Source: G963663365 sp963663365
GTDB taxonomy: Bacteria; Hinthialibacterota; Hinthialibacteria; Hinthialibacterales; G963663365
Length of the DNA: 64,000 bases
NCBI GenBank assembly: GCA_963663365.2
Contig: CAXXIH010000001.1
Coordinates: forward strand, 1,798,001-1,862,000
Reading direction: 5' to 3'
Shown: in pieces, positions 43,286 to 52,570 of the stretch
Layout of the letters: each line of letters opens with the position of its first letter
Numbering within the stretch: position 1 is the first letter of the stretch
Made by a program: the position numbers and the translations under genes
Notes under the pieces: model-generated
Databases searched by the model: none
The model's input: only the letters and a program-made list of their open reading frames with translations
Told to the model about the DNA's origin: nothing

Positions 43286-43407
43286 CTCGCCGTAGATGCT
43301 GAAAGGTACAGCGTGAGGCGATGTGAATCCTAGTGGTCTAAGGTTGACACAATTATACTATACCTGAAGTACTTGTGGGCAGGCAACTAATGAATTGGGG
43401 GTTTAAA

Positions 43408-45054
43408 ATGGAGGCTGGAGCGCATAAGCCCACGTTTCAGACTATTTATAGTCGATTTGGCAATTATCTCTGTCGTTATGTTGACTTTTCTTGTTTATCT
43501 CTTCTTGTCGTACTGTTGATAGGGGGAATCGGGGCACTTCTTTCTTTTAATGAACTTGGCAAAGATGACTATCGTGTGTTTCGTCCGGCCTCCGATGTTG
43601 CAGAATATGCCGCCAAAGCTCGTCTACTGCGTGAGACGGGATCTTTTGTCACGCCCAATATCTATCCGTTGGCTTTAGCCTTTCCCCTGGCTGATCCGTT
43701 TCTTGCCGGTCAGGAACAGTATTTCCCAACTATAGACCGTGGGCCCCTTGGCACTGTTGTATTGGCAACATGGCAGGCCTTTGTAGGTGAAAAAGAAGTT
43801 TTTGTTTATGGTCTGGGAATTGTCTGTTATGCAGCGATTTGGCTACTCACGTTTTTGATATTTGTCTGCATCTTTCGGAATGGCAATGCTTCCCCGATAC
43901 CTACAGATGCCATATTGCCAGTCTTTATTCTAGCGAGTTTTTTGGCTTATCCCGTATATACAAAGTGTTGGTTGTTCGGCACAGAGCAAAATCTTGTGGC
44001 TGCGATTTTCTTTTTGCTTGCATGGCTTCTCTGTCATGACAAATTCGGTTTTTGCCGTGCCATCCTTTCCGGGTGTGTCTTTGGCTGTGTGCTATTGATC
44101 CGGTTTGAACTGGTTGTTCTTGCCTTGGCATTGCTTTACTTCTTTTTGAAAAAAGAACCGAAAGATATACGCCTGCTTGTCGTTTTTTATTTGTCTGCTT
44201 TTTGCATGGTTCTTCCCTGGCTTGTTCGTAATGCTCTTGTGACCGGTTCGCCCATATTTGCCTTGCAGGCTTATGCAGAACCATTTCGGGGGACGGAACT
44301 CTATCACGAACGTTTCATTTACAGGCAATCCGAAATAACTGTTGGTCTGTTGGGATTCGTTCAAGAATATGGAGCGATGTTTGTTGACAAACTTCTTAGC
44401 GTACCACGAAGTTTACTTACAGTTGCTTCACGATTGCCGTCTATTTTGCCCTGCGTTGTTTTGCTATTGATTCCAGTTTTTCAGAAACGACCAGGCAACA
44501 ATGTCACAAGTGTATTTTGCTGGTTTATGCTTCTCAGTTTCTTGATTGTTGGCGTGACGCTTACGATTATTACTCTGCCACAGCCACGCCATCTGTTTCC
44601 CCTGATTCCCGCTCTGCATTTTGGTGCAGCTCTAAGCTATCGAGATATTGTCAATCGCACACTGCGAATCTCCGCCTTCGCTTTTTTTGTTTGTTGCATT
44701 CTTGCGGGGTTAATGATGCGCCCTCAAGTACTCAGTTTTGAAAGAAATATGGAGACAAACATTGAATGGCAGAATCTGACAGAGATTATACCGCCCGGAG
44801 ATGTCCTCATTTCTGATGATGACACCGTAACCGCGTGGATGCTGAACCGAAGTGTAATTTGGGCGCCTCTGACACAGGAATCCTGGGAACGCGTCCTTTC
44901 AAGCACTCGAACCAAGTGGCTTCTGCTTCGTGATGAAGAAAAGTACACATGGAACTGCCAATTGCTTGGGAAATTTTCTGTTGATGAATTGATCTCAGAG
45001 CATTTCGAACAATACACACGGGATAACGGCTGCATTCTCTATGTACGAAAATAA
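43408..45054 (+). CDS. ArnT/GT39-like membrane glycosyltransferase
   Basis: 548 aa from ATG 43408, which has GGGGG 6 bases upstream; ATG 43390 and GTG 43375 are alternatives. About 10-12 membrane segments (first 'FSCLSLLVVLLIGGIGALLSF'). The first large periplasmic loop has 'DDYRVFRPASDVAEYAAKARLLRETGSFVTPNIYPLALAFPLADPF', with the acidic residues expected for a GT-C enzyme using a polyprenyl-phosphate sugar. 'IDRGPLGTVVLATWQAFVG' and 'PRHLFPLIPALHFGAALSY' fit the PMT/ArnT pattern. The C-terminus is a small soluble domain. It is divergent from the propeller gene. The acceptor (lipid A, protein or glycan) is unknown. Confidence 0.72.
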   Translation: MEAGAHKPTFQTIYSRFGNYLCRYVDFSCLSLLVVLLIGGIGALLSFNELGKDDYRVFRPASDVAEYAAKARLLRETGSFVTPNIYPLALAFPLADPFLAGQEQYFPTIDRGPLGTVVLATWQAFVGEKEVFVYGLGIVCYAAIWLLTFLIFVCIFRNGNASPIPTDAILPVFILASFLAYPVYTKCWLFGTEQNLVAAIFFLLAWLLCHDKFGFCRAILSGCVFGCVLLIRFELVVLALALLYFFLKKEPKDIRLLVVFYLSAFCMVLPWLVRNALVTGSPIFALQAYAEPFRGTELYHERFIYRQSEITVGLLGFVQEYGAMFVDKLLSVPRSLLTVASRLPSILPCVVLLLIPVFQKRPGNNVTSVFCWFMLLSFLIVGVTLTIITLPQPRHLFPLIPALHFGAALSYRDIVNRTLRISAFAFFVCCILAGLMMRPQVLSFERNMETNIEWQNLTEIIPPGDVLISDDDTVTAWMLNRSVIWAPLTQESWERVLSSTRTKWLLLRDEEKYTWNCQLLGKFSVDELISEHFEQYTRDNGCILYVRK

Positions 45055-45056
45055 CT

Positions 45057-45089
45057 CACCTGAACGATACGAACGATATCGTTCAGGTG
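45057..45089. terminator. 13-bp perfect hairpin between convergent genes
   Basis: CACCTGAACGATA and TATCGTTCAGGTG pair perfectly around a 7-base loop, directly after the glycosyltransferase stop and before the symporter stop. There is no T-run on either side, so it may be a bidirectional mRNA 3'-end stabiliser or a protein site. Confidence 0.5.
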
Positions 45090-45126
45090 GATAATCTCAC
45101 ACTGGCAGGGTAGACGATCTTGCTTT

Positions 45127-46896
45127 TTAAATGCGTTTCATGTGCCGGGTACGCCATGTCAAACCGCCGAGTTCTTCAAGTGGTTTGGGCGGGCGCAGGA
45201 AACTGAACAGATAACCGAACAAGAGAGCCGCTATATTGGTGATCACACCCATTAAGAATGAATGGATGCCGATTGCTTCGCCTAAATGGGGCGGCGCGGT
45301 TCCCAATTCTGTCTCGATTTGCGGGGCTAAGACTTTCCGAAGACGTGCGCTCTTCTCACTTTCGATATCGGCAAGTTTCAGATGTTTGCCTTGCTTTTCG
45401 GCCTCAGCGGCGATTTCGGTTTTCATTGCCTCGACATCGACTACACCTTGTTCAACCGCTTCTTCAACAAGCCAACTGACTTTGCTTTCCCAAATTAGCG
45501 CTTTGGCTTCAGTAAAGGTCATGTAGAACGTAAAAACAGTGGATAGAATGATACCGATCACCGCGCCGAAATTGTTCGCACGAAGCGTAAAGAATCCGAT
45601 AAAAAAGAGTCCACCGATTCCTCCGGCCAGCATGGCCCCCACGATAAACGCAACATCGAGGATGGCTTCCCGGCGCATCAGAGTTAAGCCTATGGCGATT
45701 ACGATCATCAAGACGCCACTGCCGGCGGCGATGAGTTTGGCGGCCTTTAGATAGTGTGTGTCGTCACGGTCACGGACCAGAACGCGTTTGTAGATGTCTT
45801 CAGTGACGACCGTGGTTGTTCCGCTCATACAGGAATCCATTGAAGACATGGCTGCGGCCAACACACCTGCGATGACCAAACCGCCCAAGCCGTTTGGCAG
45901 TTGAGTTAAAATAAAGTACGGAAATACTTCATCGGCCAGCATTTCACGGTGCATTTGATCCGGATGAACCTGATAGAAAACCCACAAACAAGTTCCTACG
46001 AACATAAACAATAACCACACCGGAACGCATCCCAAAGCGCCCAGCCACACGGCGCCCTGAGCGCCTTTTTCGGTCGAGGCCGCACAGTAACGCTGGATAT
46101 GGGTTTGATCGAGAGCGTATTCGAAAAAACTGCCGATTGCGCCCGCCAAAATCAACATGATCACCGTGTCTCGTGCCAGGCTCAAATCCAGCGCCGACTC
46201 AGCGTCTTGGCCGACAAAAGAGAATTTGTTGTCGGCCATACCCATCTTGAAGACCGTCCAGGCGCCGCCGTCGATCCCGAAGAACACAACCGCGATCACG
46301 GCAAAACCGCCCAGAATTAAAACGAGGGTTTGAAAGACGTCAGTCCAAATGACCGCCTCGATTCCACCCAATACTGTGTAGATCGTCACAAATGTACCCA
46401 AACATAGAATTACAATCTGTAAATTCAATTCGGGATGCATGCTTGTAATGGCCATGCAAAGCAGGTAGAGAATCAAACCCATGCGCCAGACCTGGGCAAT
46501 GCTGAATACAAGGCAAACATAAATGCGGCCCCAGAGTCCAAACCGTCGTTCGAAATAGGTGTACGCGCTTACATACCCCGTTTTGCGATAAAAGGGAACG
46601 AAAATAAAAATCGCGATAATCGCGCCAACCGGGAATGCCAGTCCGGGGACAAGCCGGCTGTAGTTGCCGTCGAACGCTGAGCCTGGATAAGCCAGGAAAG
46701 TGATTGAACTGATCGCTGTTCCCAGCATGGATATGCCGACGGCCCAACTGGGCATTTTTCTTCCTCCCAGGAAATAGCCTTCGGTTGTTTTGGTTTTGAT
46801 GCCTACCCAAAGCCCAAGACCCAGCGTGCAGATGAGGTAAATCGATAAAGTGATTAAGTCACCCGCGCGGATCATGCCCATTGCAGTATCGTCCAC
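45127..46896 (-). CDS. Sodium:solute symporter (SSS), tandem copy 2
   Basis: 589 aa from GTG 46896. About 13 membrane segments, as in the LeuT-fold SSS family. 'FLGGRKMPSWAVGISMLGTAISSITFLAYPGSAF' is the conserved first helix with the Na+ site; 'MGLILYLLCMAITS', 'TVLGGIEAVIWTDVFQTLVLILGG' and 'GVLAAAMSSMDSCMSGTTTVVTEDIYKR' follow. A hydrophilic loop (about residues 470-540, Lys/Glu rich) separates the last spans. It imports a solute with Na+; the substrate is unknown. The start is fixed by GAGG 8 bases before a GTG, also found in the paralogue 145 bases upstream. Very similar to it over its whole length. Confidence 0.92.
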   Translation of the reverse strand: MDDTAMGMIRAGDLITLSIYLICTLGLGLWVGIKTKTTEGYFLGGRKMPSWAVGISMLGTAISSITFLAYPGSAFDGNYSRLVPGLAFPVGAIIAIFIFVPFYRKTGYVSAYTYFERRFGLWGRIYVCLVFSIAQVWRMGLILYLLCMAITSMHPELNLQIVILCLGTFVTIYTVLGGIEAVIWTDVFQTLVLILGGFAVIAVVFFGIDGGAWTVFKMGMADNKFSFVGQDAESALDLSLARDTVIMLILAGAIGSFFEYALDQTHIQRYCAASTEKGAQGAVWLGALGCVPVWLLFMFVGTCLWVFYQVHPDQMHREMLADEVFPYFILTQLPNGLGGLVIAGVLAAAMSSMDSCMSGTTTVVTEDIYKRVLVRDRDDTHYLKAAKLIAAGSGVLMIVIAIGLTLMRREAILDVAFIVGAMLAGGIGGLFFIGFFTLRANNFGAVIGIILSTVFTFYMTFTEAKALIWESKVSWLVEEAVEQGVVDVEAMKTEIAAEAEKQGKHLKLADIESEKSARLRKVLAPQIETELGTAPPHLGEAIGIHSFLMGVITNIAALLFGYLFSFLRPPKPLEELGGLTWRTRHMKRI

Positions 46897-46908
46897 AGTT
46901 TGTACCTC
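46894..46908 (-). promoter_or_regulatory. GAGG-N8-GTG start shared by both symporter genes
   Basis: GAGG (46905-46908) lies 8 bases before GTG 46896. The upstream paralogue has the same pattern at 48810-48813 and GTG 48801. Homology between the two proteins starts at these codons. Confidence 0.65.
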
Positions 46909-47040
46909 TGTATTGAATAGATTTGCCACCAAACAGGTAATTCTCATCCAATTTTGCGTTCGATGGCAAGAGGCTTTTTCCCGGTCGATCAAATTTCGAT
47001 TTTATTGGTTTGCTAGAGCCATCACATCGCAATTGAGAAA

Positions 47041-48801
47041 TTACGTGTGTCTTGTGTGCCAAGTTAAACCGTTGAGTTCCGCGAGTGATTTTGAAGGACG
47101 TAAGTAACTGAACAAATAGCCGAAAACGAAAGCTGCCAAATTGGAGATTACACCAATCAGAAACGTATGGATACCGAAGGCGTCGGCCAGGTGGGGTGGA
47201 GCTGCTCCCAGTTCAGTCATTATCCGGGGAGCCAAGGCTTCTCGGAGCCGTTTGTTTTTCTCCCGTTCAATATCACTTGGTTTCATTGACTTGCCCCGCG
47301 CTTCGGCTTCAGCGATTATTTCGCTTTTTAGTGTAGCGGGATCGATAATGCCTTCCTCGACAGCATCTTGAACCAACCAGCTGACTTTGCTTTCCCAAAT
47401 CAAGGCCCGTGCCTCGACGAAGGTCATGCCGCAAGTTAAGAGGATTGAAATGACGATTCCAATAATTGCACCGAAATTGTTTGCACGAAGAGTGAAGAAG
47501 CCAATTAAGAAAAGCCCTCCAAGACCCCCGGCGAGTATGGCACTCATTACAAAAATAATTTCAAGAATTGTCTCTTGTCGCATTTGAGTGAGTGCAAATG
47601 CAATTAAGATCATTATCGACGCGCTGCCGGTTGCGATGGTTTTGGCCGCCTTAAGATAATGAGAATCGGCCCGGGTACGAACGAGTATGCGTTTATAAAT
47701 GTCTTCAGTGATGACAGTCGTCGTGCTGTTTATACAGGAGTCAATAGAAGACATGGCTGCGGCCAGTATTCCGGCAATAACCAAGCCACCGATACCGGAA
47801 GGCAGTTGGGTCAAAATAAAATAAGGAAAGACTTGGTCGGCAAGCATTTCATGATTCATTTGACCGGGATTGAGTTGATAGAAAACCCACAAACAAGTTC
47901 CCAAGAACATAAATAGGAGCCAGACCGGAAGGCAACTTAAGGCTCCAAGCAAAACTGCGGCTTGCGCCCCTCTGCAGGATGAGGCCGCGCAGTAGCGCTG
48001 GACATGGGTTTGATGGAGAGCATGTTCGACAATGCTGTTCATCGCGCCGTACAGAAACAGCACAAGAAATGTCTCCCGTGCCAGACTTAGATCGAATACG
48101 GATTTCACATTCTTGCCAATTATGGAGAATTTTCCATTGGCTGCGCCCATTTGCATGATGGTCCCCATACCGCCTTCAATGTGCGTACATGCAAATGTGA
48201 CAACTGCCAATCCTCCTAAAATTAAAAAGGCGGACTGCAAAACATCAGTCCAAATCACGGCTTCAATACCACCCAATACACTGTAAATGGCAACAAAAAC
48301 GCCTATGAAAAGGATTACAATATACAATTCCAATTTGGGATGCATATTTGAAATTGCCATGGATAGCAAATAGAGAATTAAGCCCATTCGCCAGATTTGA
48401 GCGATACTGAACATGATACAAACATAGACACGTCCCCAGAGCCCAAAACGGCGTTCAATGTAAGTATAGGCGCTTATATAACCAGTTTTTCTGTAAAAAG
48501 GAACAAAGATGAATACGGCGGCAATTGCACCGAGCGGAAACGCCAAGGCTGGAGAATAACGGCTGTAATTGCCATCAAATGAAGAGCCGGGAAAGGCCAG
48601 AAATGTAATTGAACTGACCATAGTCCCAAGAAAAGACGCCGCGATAGCCCAACCCGGCATCTTCCTTCCCCCGAGGAAATAACCCTCAGTTGTTTTTGTT
48701 TTTGTGCCTATCCAAATCCCCAATCCGAGTGTGCAGGCGAGATAGATCAGCAGGGCAATACCGTCACCAAGGCGGATTACTCCCATTCCGATATCATTCA
48801 C
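47041..48801 (-). CDS. Sodium:solute symporter (SSS), tandem copy 1
   Basis: 586 aa from GTG 48801. Same family as the next gene, with 'FLGGRKMPGWAIAASFLGTMVSSITFLAFPGSSF', 'YSVLGGIEAVIWTDVLQSAFLILGG' and 'GILAAAMSSIDSCINSTTTVITEDIYKRI'. Identity to the neighbouring copy is high across the membrane core and in the Lys/Glu-rich loop (residues about 465-530), so this is a tandem duplication. Differences cluster near helix 6-7 and the loop. The two may differ in substrate preference or simply in expression. No binding protein or catabolic genes are adjacent to show the solute. Confidence 0.92.
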   Translation of the reverse strand: MNDIGMGVIRLGDGIALLIYLACTLGLGIWIGTKTKTTEGYFLGGRKMPGWAIAASFLGTMVSSITFLAFPGSSFDGNYSRYSPALAFPLGAIAAVFIFVPFYRKTGYISAYTYIERRFGLWGRVYVCIMFSIAQIWRMGLILYLLSMAISNMHPKLELYIVILFIGVFVAIYSVLGGIEAVIWTDVLQSAFLILGGLAVVTFACTHIEGGMGTIMQMGAANGKFSIIGKNVKSVFDLSLARETFLVLFLYGAMNSIVEHALHQTHVQRYCAASSCRGAQAAVLLGALSCLPVWLLFMFLGTCLWVFYQLNPGQMNHEMLADQVFPYFILTQLPSGIGGLVIAGILAAAMSSIDSCINSTTTVITEDIYKRILVRTRADSHYLKAAKTIATGSASIMILIAFALTQMRQETILEIIFVMSAILAGGLGGLFLIGFFTLRANNFGAIIGIVISILLTCGMTFVEARALIWESKVSWLVQDAVEEGIIDPATLKSEIIAEAEARGKSMKPSDIEREKNKRLREALAPRIMTELGAAPPHLADAFGIHTFLIGVISNLAAFVFGYLFSYLRPSKSLAELNGLTWHTRHT

Positions 48802-49041
48802 GATTTGTTCCTCTTGCAAGACTGCTGCCGTCAGTGCCAATAATTTTCAACCAATTGAGTTGTTTTTTGCAAGGGAGATTTGTTTAGGAACCGAAAATTT
48901 GGCTGGAAGTATTGTTGTATGTGGAAGACAGGGGAACGTGACATCCGGCTGTGTTTTATCATTTCCCAAGATGAGAAAAATCTGATTAGAACCAGGCCGA
49001 AATCAACTTTTACATTGGTTGTTGGTAAGATGAAGATAGAA

Positions 49042-50133
49042 TTACCGGCGGCGGCCCGAAGTAGCCATGCCCGTTCCAGGCTTCTTAACTCCACCGCCCA
49101 CGGGGGGGGCTTTGGTCATTGATTTCTTTTGGGCCTGCTGTTGCATATGTTTGTCCATATCCACGGCAAGATCCGTATCGCCTAAGACATTTTCAGCGAT
49201 ATGCGCGATTGTGGCTTCGGTTTCCGCTTCCTGTTTAGCGATCACTTGCGATTCTTGTTTGACGGTTTCGAGCTCTTTTACGCGCCCTTCGATCTCTTCT
49301 TTGGTCTTCGTCAACTTCGCGCGTGCTTCATCAATATTGGTTGTACCTGCAGATACGCCCGCAGTGGCATCTGCCTTGATCTTTTTAAACTGATTATGCA
49401 GATCTCCAATCTCCAATTGCAGAGCCCGCTCGTGACCGGTAACCATTCCTTGCTGGGTATTTAATATTTTCTTTTTTATTTTTTGGCTTTCCAAGCGATG
49501 ATAATACGATTCATTTACATCCGGCTGTAAAGCGCGTGAAAGTAAAACATATTGACGTTTGCCCTGTACAAGTTTGGCTGCAATGGCTTGTGCTTTTTGC
49601 ATATCGCCAACCTGTTGCGCATTTAAAAGTTCGGCCATACACCGTTCATATTCCGCCAAAACAGGCTGCTGTTTACGATAGGTTTCAATTTTGCTTTCAA
49701 CTTGCGCCAATTGCGAAAAAGTTGACGTAATTTCGTTTTCACGCCGTCGCAGGGCCGGCTCAAGCCGGTCAAGTTCTTCTCTTGTAAGTATGTTATTGTC
49801 GCGGTAACGGGCCAATGTACTTGTTGCAAGGGCTAGCAGCAGCAACAACTCTTGTTGGAGAATATTCCGATTTCCTTTAAGGGCGCGTTCGACATTCTTC
49901 TTAAGTGCGACTTCTTCACCATCCGATGACGTTTCATTAAGGAACTCTTCGGCCTGAGCGGCCGTAACCCAAATGACTTCGCCCTGATGCACAATACGGA
50001 TAAGTTGATCCGGATCGGCGCTACTTTTTTTGGCTTCTTCTTCAAGAAGATTGTCGAGCAATTTTTCAAGTTTCTCGACCGATAGCAAGCCGCTTTCTTC
50101 CGAGAATATCTCGCCAAAAGAAATCCGGGACAT
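49042..50133 (-). CDS. Coiled-coil protein of unknown function
   Basis: 363 aa from ATG 50133 (GGGAAG upstream; an open extension to 50175 lacks support). Residues 1-80 form a small domain ('ISFGEIFSEESGLLSVEKLEKLLDNLLEEE ... QLIRIVHQGEVIWVTAAQAEEFL'). A hydrophobic stretch ('LQQELLLLLALATSTLA') is at about 105-125. Residues 130-330 are long coiled coil ('LDRLEPALRRRENEITSTFSQLAQVESKIETYRKQQ', 'DEARAKLTKTKEEIEGRVKELETVKQESQVIAKQEAE'). The C-terminus is Gly/Lys/Arg-rich (PPVGGGVKKPGTG) and basic. It is not recognised; an architectural or signalling scaffold is possible. Confidence 0.7.
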   Translation of the reverse strand: MSRISFGEIFSEESGLLSVEKLEKLLDNLLEEEAKKSSADPDQLIRIVHQGEVIWVTAAQAEEFLNETSSDGEEVALKKNVERALKGNRNILQQELLLLLALATSTLARYRDNNILTREELDRLEPALRRRENEITSTFSQLAQVESKIETYRKQQPVLAEYERCMAELLNAQQVGDMQKAQAIAAKLVQGKRQYVLLSRALQPDVNESYYHRLESQKIKKKILNTQQGMVTGHERALQLEIGDLHNQFKKIKADATAGVSAGTTNIDEARAKLTKTKEEIEGRVKELETVKQESQVIAKQEAETEATIAHIAENVLGDTDLAVDMDKHMQQQAQKKSMTKAPPVGGGVKKPGTGMATSGRRR

Positions 50134-50646
50134 GGTTTTCAACTTCCCTGAGACAATTGCCATTTGCTGTCGCACTAAATATTCAATTTGAGTTGGCGGG
50201 GATTCGAACCAAAAGTACGATCCCCTTTTTTACACAACTCGCGTATTGGCCCTTTAGGGGCCAAACCCGCTTGTTGGGCACCATATGCAACAGTAGCGGT
50301 CAGGCCTCCGAATGTGAAGTGATTGGTAATAATACATGATTTTTGCATCGGATTTCATGCGGTTGTGGCCCTGTGTCAAAAAGGGGCAAGGCACGCGTGC
50401 TAATGGGCCCGAATTTTTGGGGAGTATGATGATTTTGCACAAGCCTCCTGTTGCGGCTGTGCTCAGTTGGTGTTCAAAAAACAACAGTCTGGGGTAAGTC
50501 GAGCAATGGAATAGCTCTTTCGTAACCTATTGAAAAAAAAAGAGTTAGCTTGATTCTGGCTCTTGAAACCTTCTTTGGCCCATCCTTTGTGTAATAGATA
50601 AGAAGTCACAAATCAGTCTTTGAGTCAAGGACCAGGAGGAAACGTA
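50134..50646. other. 513-base gap with structured, tRNA-like inverted repeats
   Basis: Between the divergent coiled-coil gene and amt. It holds a perfect hairpin TTGGCCC-TTTAG-GGGCCAA (50246-50264). A nested element has GAGTTG (50190-50195) pairing with CAACTC (50235-50240) and GGGGAT (50198-50203) with ATCCCC (50220-50225), the latter followed by six T on the plus strand. On the minus strand it reads GGTTCGAATCCCCGCC, like a tRNA T-arm and acceptor end, but D and anticodon arms cannot be found. Nothing coding is supported. Confidence 0.5.
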
Positions 50647-52104
50647 ATGAACGTGACATTCCGAACGATTGCGGTGGCTTCAATTATCTTAGGATATTGC
50701 GCCGCAGTCACACCATTATGGGCACAGAGCGCACCATTTTCTGATGAGCAGATCAATTATCTGGTGGATCAGGGTGTTCTCTCCGCTTCTGAGGATGAGG
50801 AGACCGGCGCAACAACAATCACCGTCTCCGATGGTTTGGCAAAACAGGAAGATGGAAACATCATCTGGACAGTAATTGCCGCAGTTCTTGTTTTTATGAT
50901 GCAGGCCGGATTTGCCTATGTGGAAGCCGGTTTCACGCGTGCCAAAAACGCCGTGAATATTATCCTGAAGAATATCATGGATTTCTCGATGGGATCTTTG
51001 GCATTTTTCATTGTTGGCTTCAGCATTATGTTTGGCGCCGCACACATGGGCGGCTGGATTGGCTGGAGCGGACCGGGTATCTCCTGGGCCGCCACGAATG
51101 AAGATGGATCTCCGGTCTATTGGACTTATGCGTTTTTAATGTTCCAGACTGTCTTTGCCGCGACGGCCGCCACAATCGTTTCCGGTTCCGTTGCCGAACG
51201 TACCAAATTCTCTACATATTTGGTGTTCAGTATTCTAATTACCACAATCATCTATCCGATTTCGGGCAGTTGGGCTTGGGGTAGTTTATTTGCAGGCAGT
51301 GGGTGGCTTGAAGGACTTGGCTTTATTGACTTTGCCGGTTCTACCGTTGTTCACTCTGTTGGCGGATGGGCAGCACTTGCCGGTGCTATTTGCCTGGGCG
51401 CACGTAAAGGGAAGTTTGGTGCTGATGGAAAGCCCCGAGTTATTCCCGGTCATAACCTGCCAATGGCCGCGCTTGGCGTTTTCATCTTGTGGTTTGGCTG
51501 GTTTGGATTCAACCCAGGCAGCACAACAACCTTTGGTGGCCAGATGGCCCACATTGCTGTTACGACCAATCTGTCGGCGGCCGCCGGCGGGCTGAGTGCT
51601 ACATTGCTCAGCCGTATGATGTTTGGAAAGTTTGACGGTGGTTTGGCCATGAATGGTATCCTTTCAGGTCTTGTGGCGATTACTGCTCCCTGCGCCGATG
51701 TTGGTCCGGTATCATCAATATTTATTGGTGCAATTGCCGGTATTATCTGCGTCTTCTCGATTCTGGCCATTGAAAACATGAAGATCGACGATCCCGTGGG
51801 CGCGGTTTCTGTTCATGGAGTCAATGGTGCTTGGGGTACATTGGCAGCCGGTCTGTTTGCGCACCCCAGTTTTTCCGGTAATACAGGACTGTTCTTTGGT
51901 GGTGGATTCAACATCGTCATGGTGCAGCTTATTGGTATCGTCGCCGTATTCATTTGGGCGTTCGGATGTTCCTTCATCATGTTCAAGATACTGGATGGAA
52001 TTATGGGATTGCGCGTTTCGCCCGAAGAAGAGCACAGTGGTTTGGATGTGGGCGAGCATGGTGCGGAAGCCTATGCTGACTTCAGTATCAATCCGGGACA
52101 CTGA
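50647..52104 (+). CDS. amt: Ammonium transporter Amt
   Basis: 485 aa from ATG 50647, 9 bases after AGGAGG. A signal peptide ('IAVASIILGYCAAVTPLWAQ') and a periplasmic segment of about 50 residues precede 11 membrane spans. 'FAYVEAGFTRAKNAVNIILKN', 'SGSVAERTKFSTYLVFS', 'DFAGSTVVHSVGGWAALAGAICLGARKG' and 'VSVHGVNGAWGTLAAGLF' carry the twin-His pore and the Amt signature. It imports NH4+/NH3 as a trimer, gated by the PII protein encoded 32 bases downstream. The signal-peptide form is common in Gram-negative Amt. It is divergent from the coiled-coil gene. Confidence 0.96.
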   Translation: MNVTFRTIAVASIILGYCAAVTPLWAQSAPFSDEQINYLVDQGVLSASEDEETGATTITVSDGLAKQEDGNIIWTVIAAVLVFMMQAGFAYVEAGFTRAKNAVNIILKNIMDFSMGSLAFFIVGFSIMFGAAHMGGWIGWSGPGISWAATNEDGSPVYWTYAFLMFQTVFAATAATIVSGSVAERTKFSTYLVFSILITTIIYPISGSWAWGSLFAGSGWLEGLGFIDFAGSTVVHSVGGWAALAGAICLGARKGKFGADGKPRVIPGHNLPMAALGVFILWFGWFGFNPGSTTTFGGQMAHIAVTTNLSAAAGGLSATLLSRMMFGKFDGGLAMNGILSGLVAITAPCADVGPVSSIFIGAIAGIICVFSILAIENMKIDDPVGAVSVHGVNGAWGTLAAGLFAHPSFSGNTGLFFGGGFNIVMVQLIGIVAVFIWAFGCSFIMFKILDGIMGLRVSPEEEHSGLDVGEHGAEAYADFSINPGH

Positions 52105-52136
52105 ATCCCCATTTACTAGAACTAGGAGATGTAACG

Positions 52137-52475
52137 ATGAAAAAAATCGAAGCTATAATCCGTCCCCACAAGTTGGATGAAGTCAAAGAAGCGCTTTCAG
52201 GCGCGGGCCTTTCGGGGATCACGGTTACTGAAGTCCGGGGATTTGGGCGGCAAAAAGGTCATACGGAACTTTACCGAGGCCGTGAATATCAGGTTGAGTT
52301 TCAGCCCAAAGTCAAACTCGATGTAATCGTGGCGGCCGACAAGGTGCAAACCGCTGTCGAGGCGATCAGGAGTGCCGCTGTAACCGGCGATGTCGGGGAT
52401 GGCAAGATATTCGTGAGTACGATTGATGATGCCGTTCGTATCCGTACGGGCGAGCAAGGAGATACCGCACTGTAG
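52137..52475 (+). CDS. glnK: Nitrogen regulatory protein P-II (GlnK/GlnB)
   Basis: 112 aa. 'MKKIEAIIRPHKLDEVKEALSGAGLSGITVTEVRGFGRQKGHTELYRGREYQVEFQPKVKLDVIV' and 'GDGKIFVSTIDDAVRIRTGEQGDTAL' are PII hallmarks, with the T-loop Tyr51 (in 'GREYQVEF') that can be uridylylated. PII trimers sense ATP/ADP and 2-oxoglutarate and plug Amt. Pairing with amt supports GlnK rather than GlnB. GGAGAT precedes the ATG; a strong terminator follows. Confidence 0.96.
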   Translation: MKKIEAIIRPHKLDEVKEALSGAGLSGITVTEVRGFGRQKGHTELYRGREYQVEFQPKVKLDVIVAADKVQTAVEAIRSAAVTGDVGDGKIFVSTIDDAVRIRTGEQGDTAL

Positions 52476-52534
52476 ATACTTCTAATGCTCATGTATGCGG
52501 TGCACGACACAGCCCGCATAGACAATGCTTAATC

Positions 52535-52567
52535 GGGGAACCGCTTTCCGGCGGTTCCCCTTTCTTT
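52535..52567 (+). terminator. Intrinsic terminator of amt-glnK
   Basis: A perfect 10-bp stem GGGGAACCGC / GCGGTTCCCC with a 6-base loop is followed by TTTCTTT. Confidence 0.92.
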
Positions 52568-52570
52568 ATG

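Noticed and set aside
50185..50560. tmRNA or complete tRNA gene on the minus strand
   Set aside because: The T-arm-like end is present but the T-stem pairing, D arm, anticodon arm, tmRNA 5' motif and tag reading frame are all missing.
50300..50646. Sigma-54 promoter for amt-glnK
   Set aside because: No GG-N10-GC element with good flanks lies upstream; similar words (GGCACGCGTGC) have the wrong spacing.
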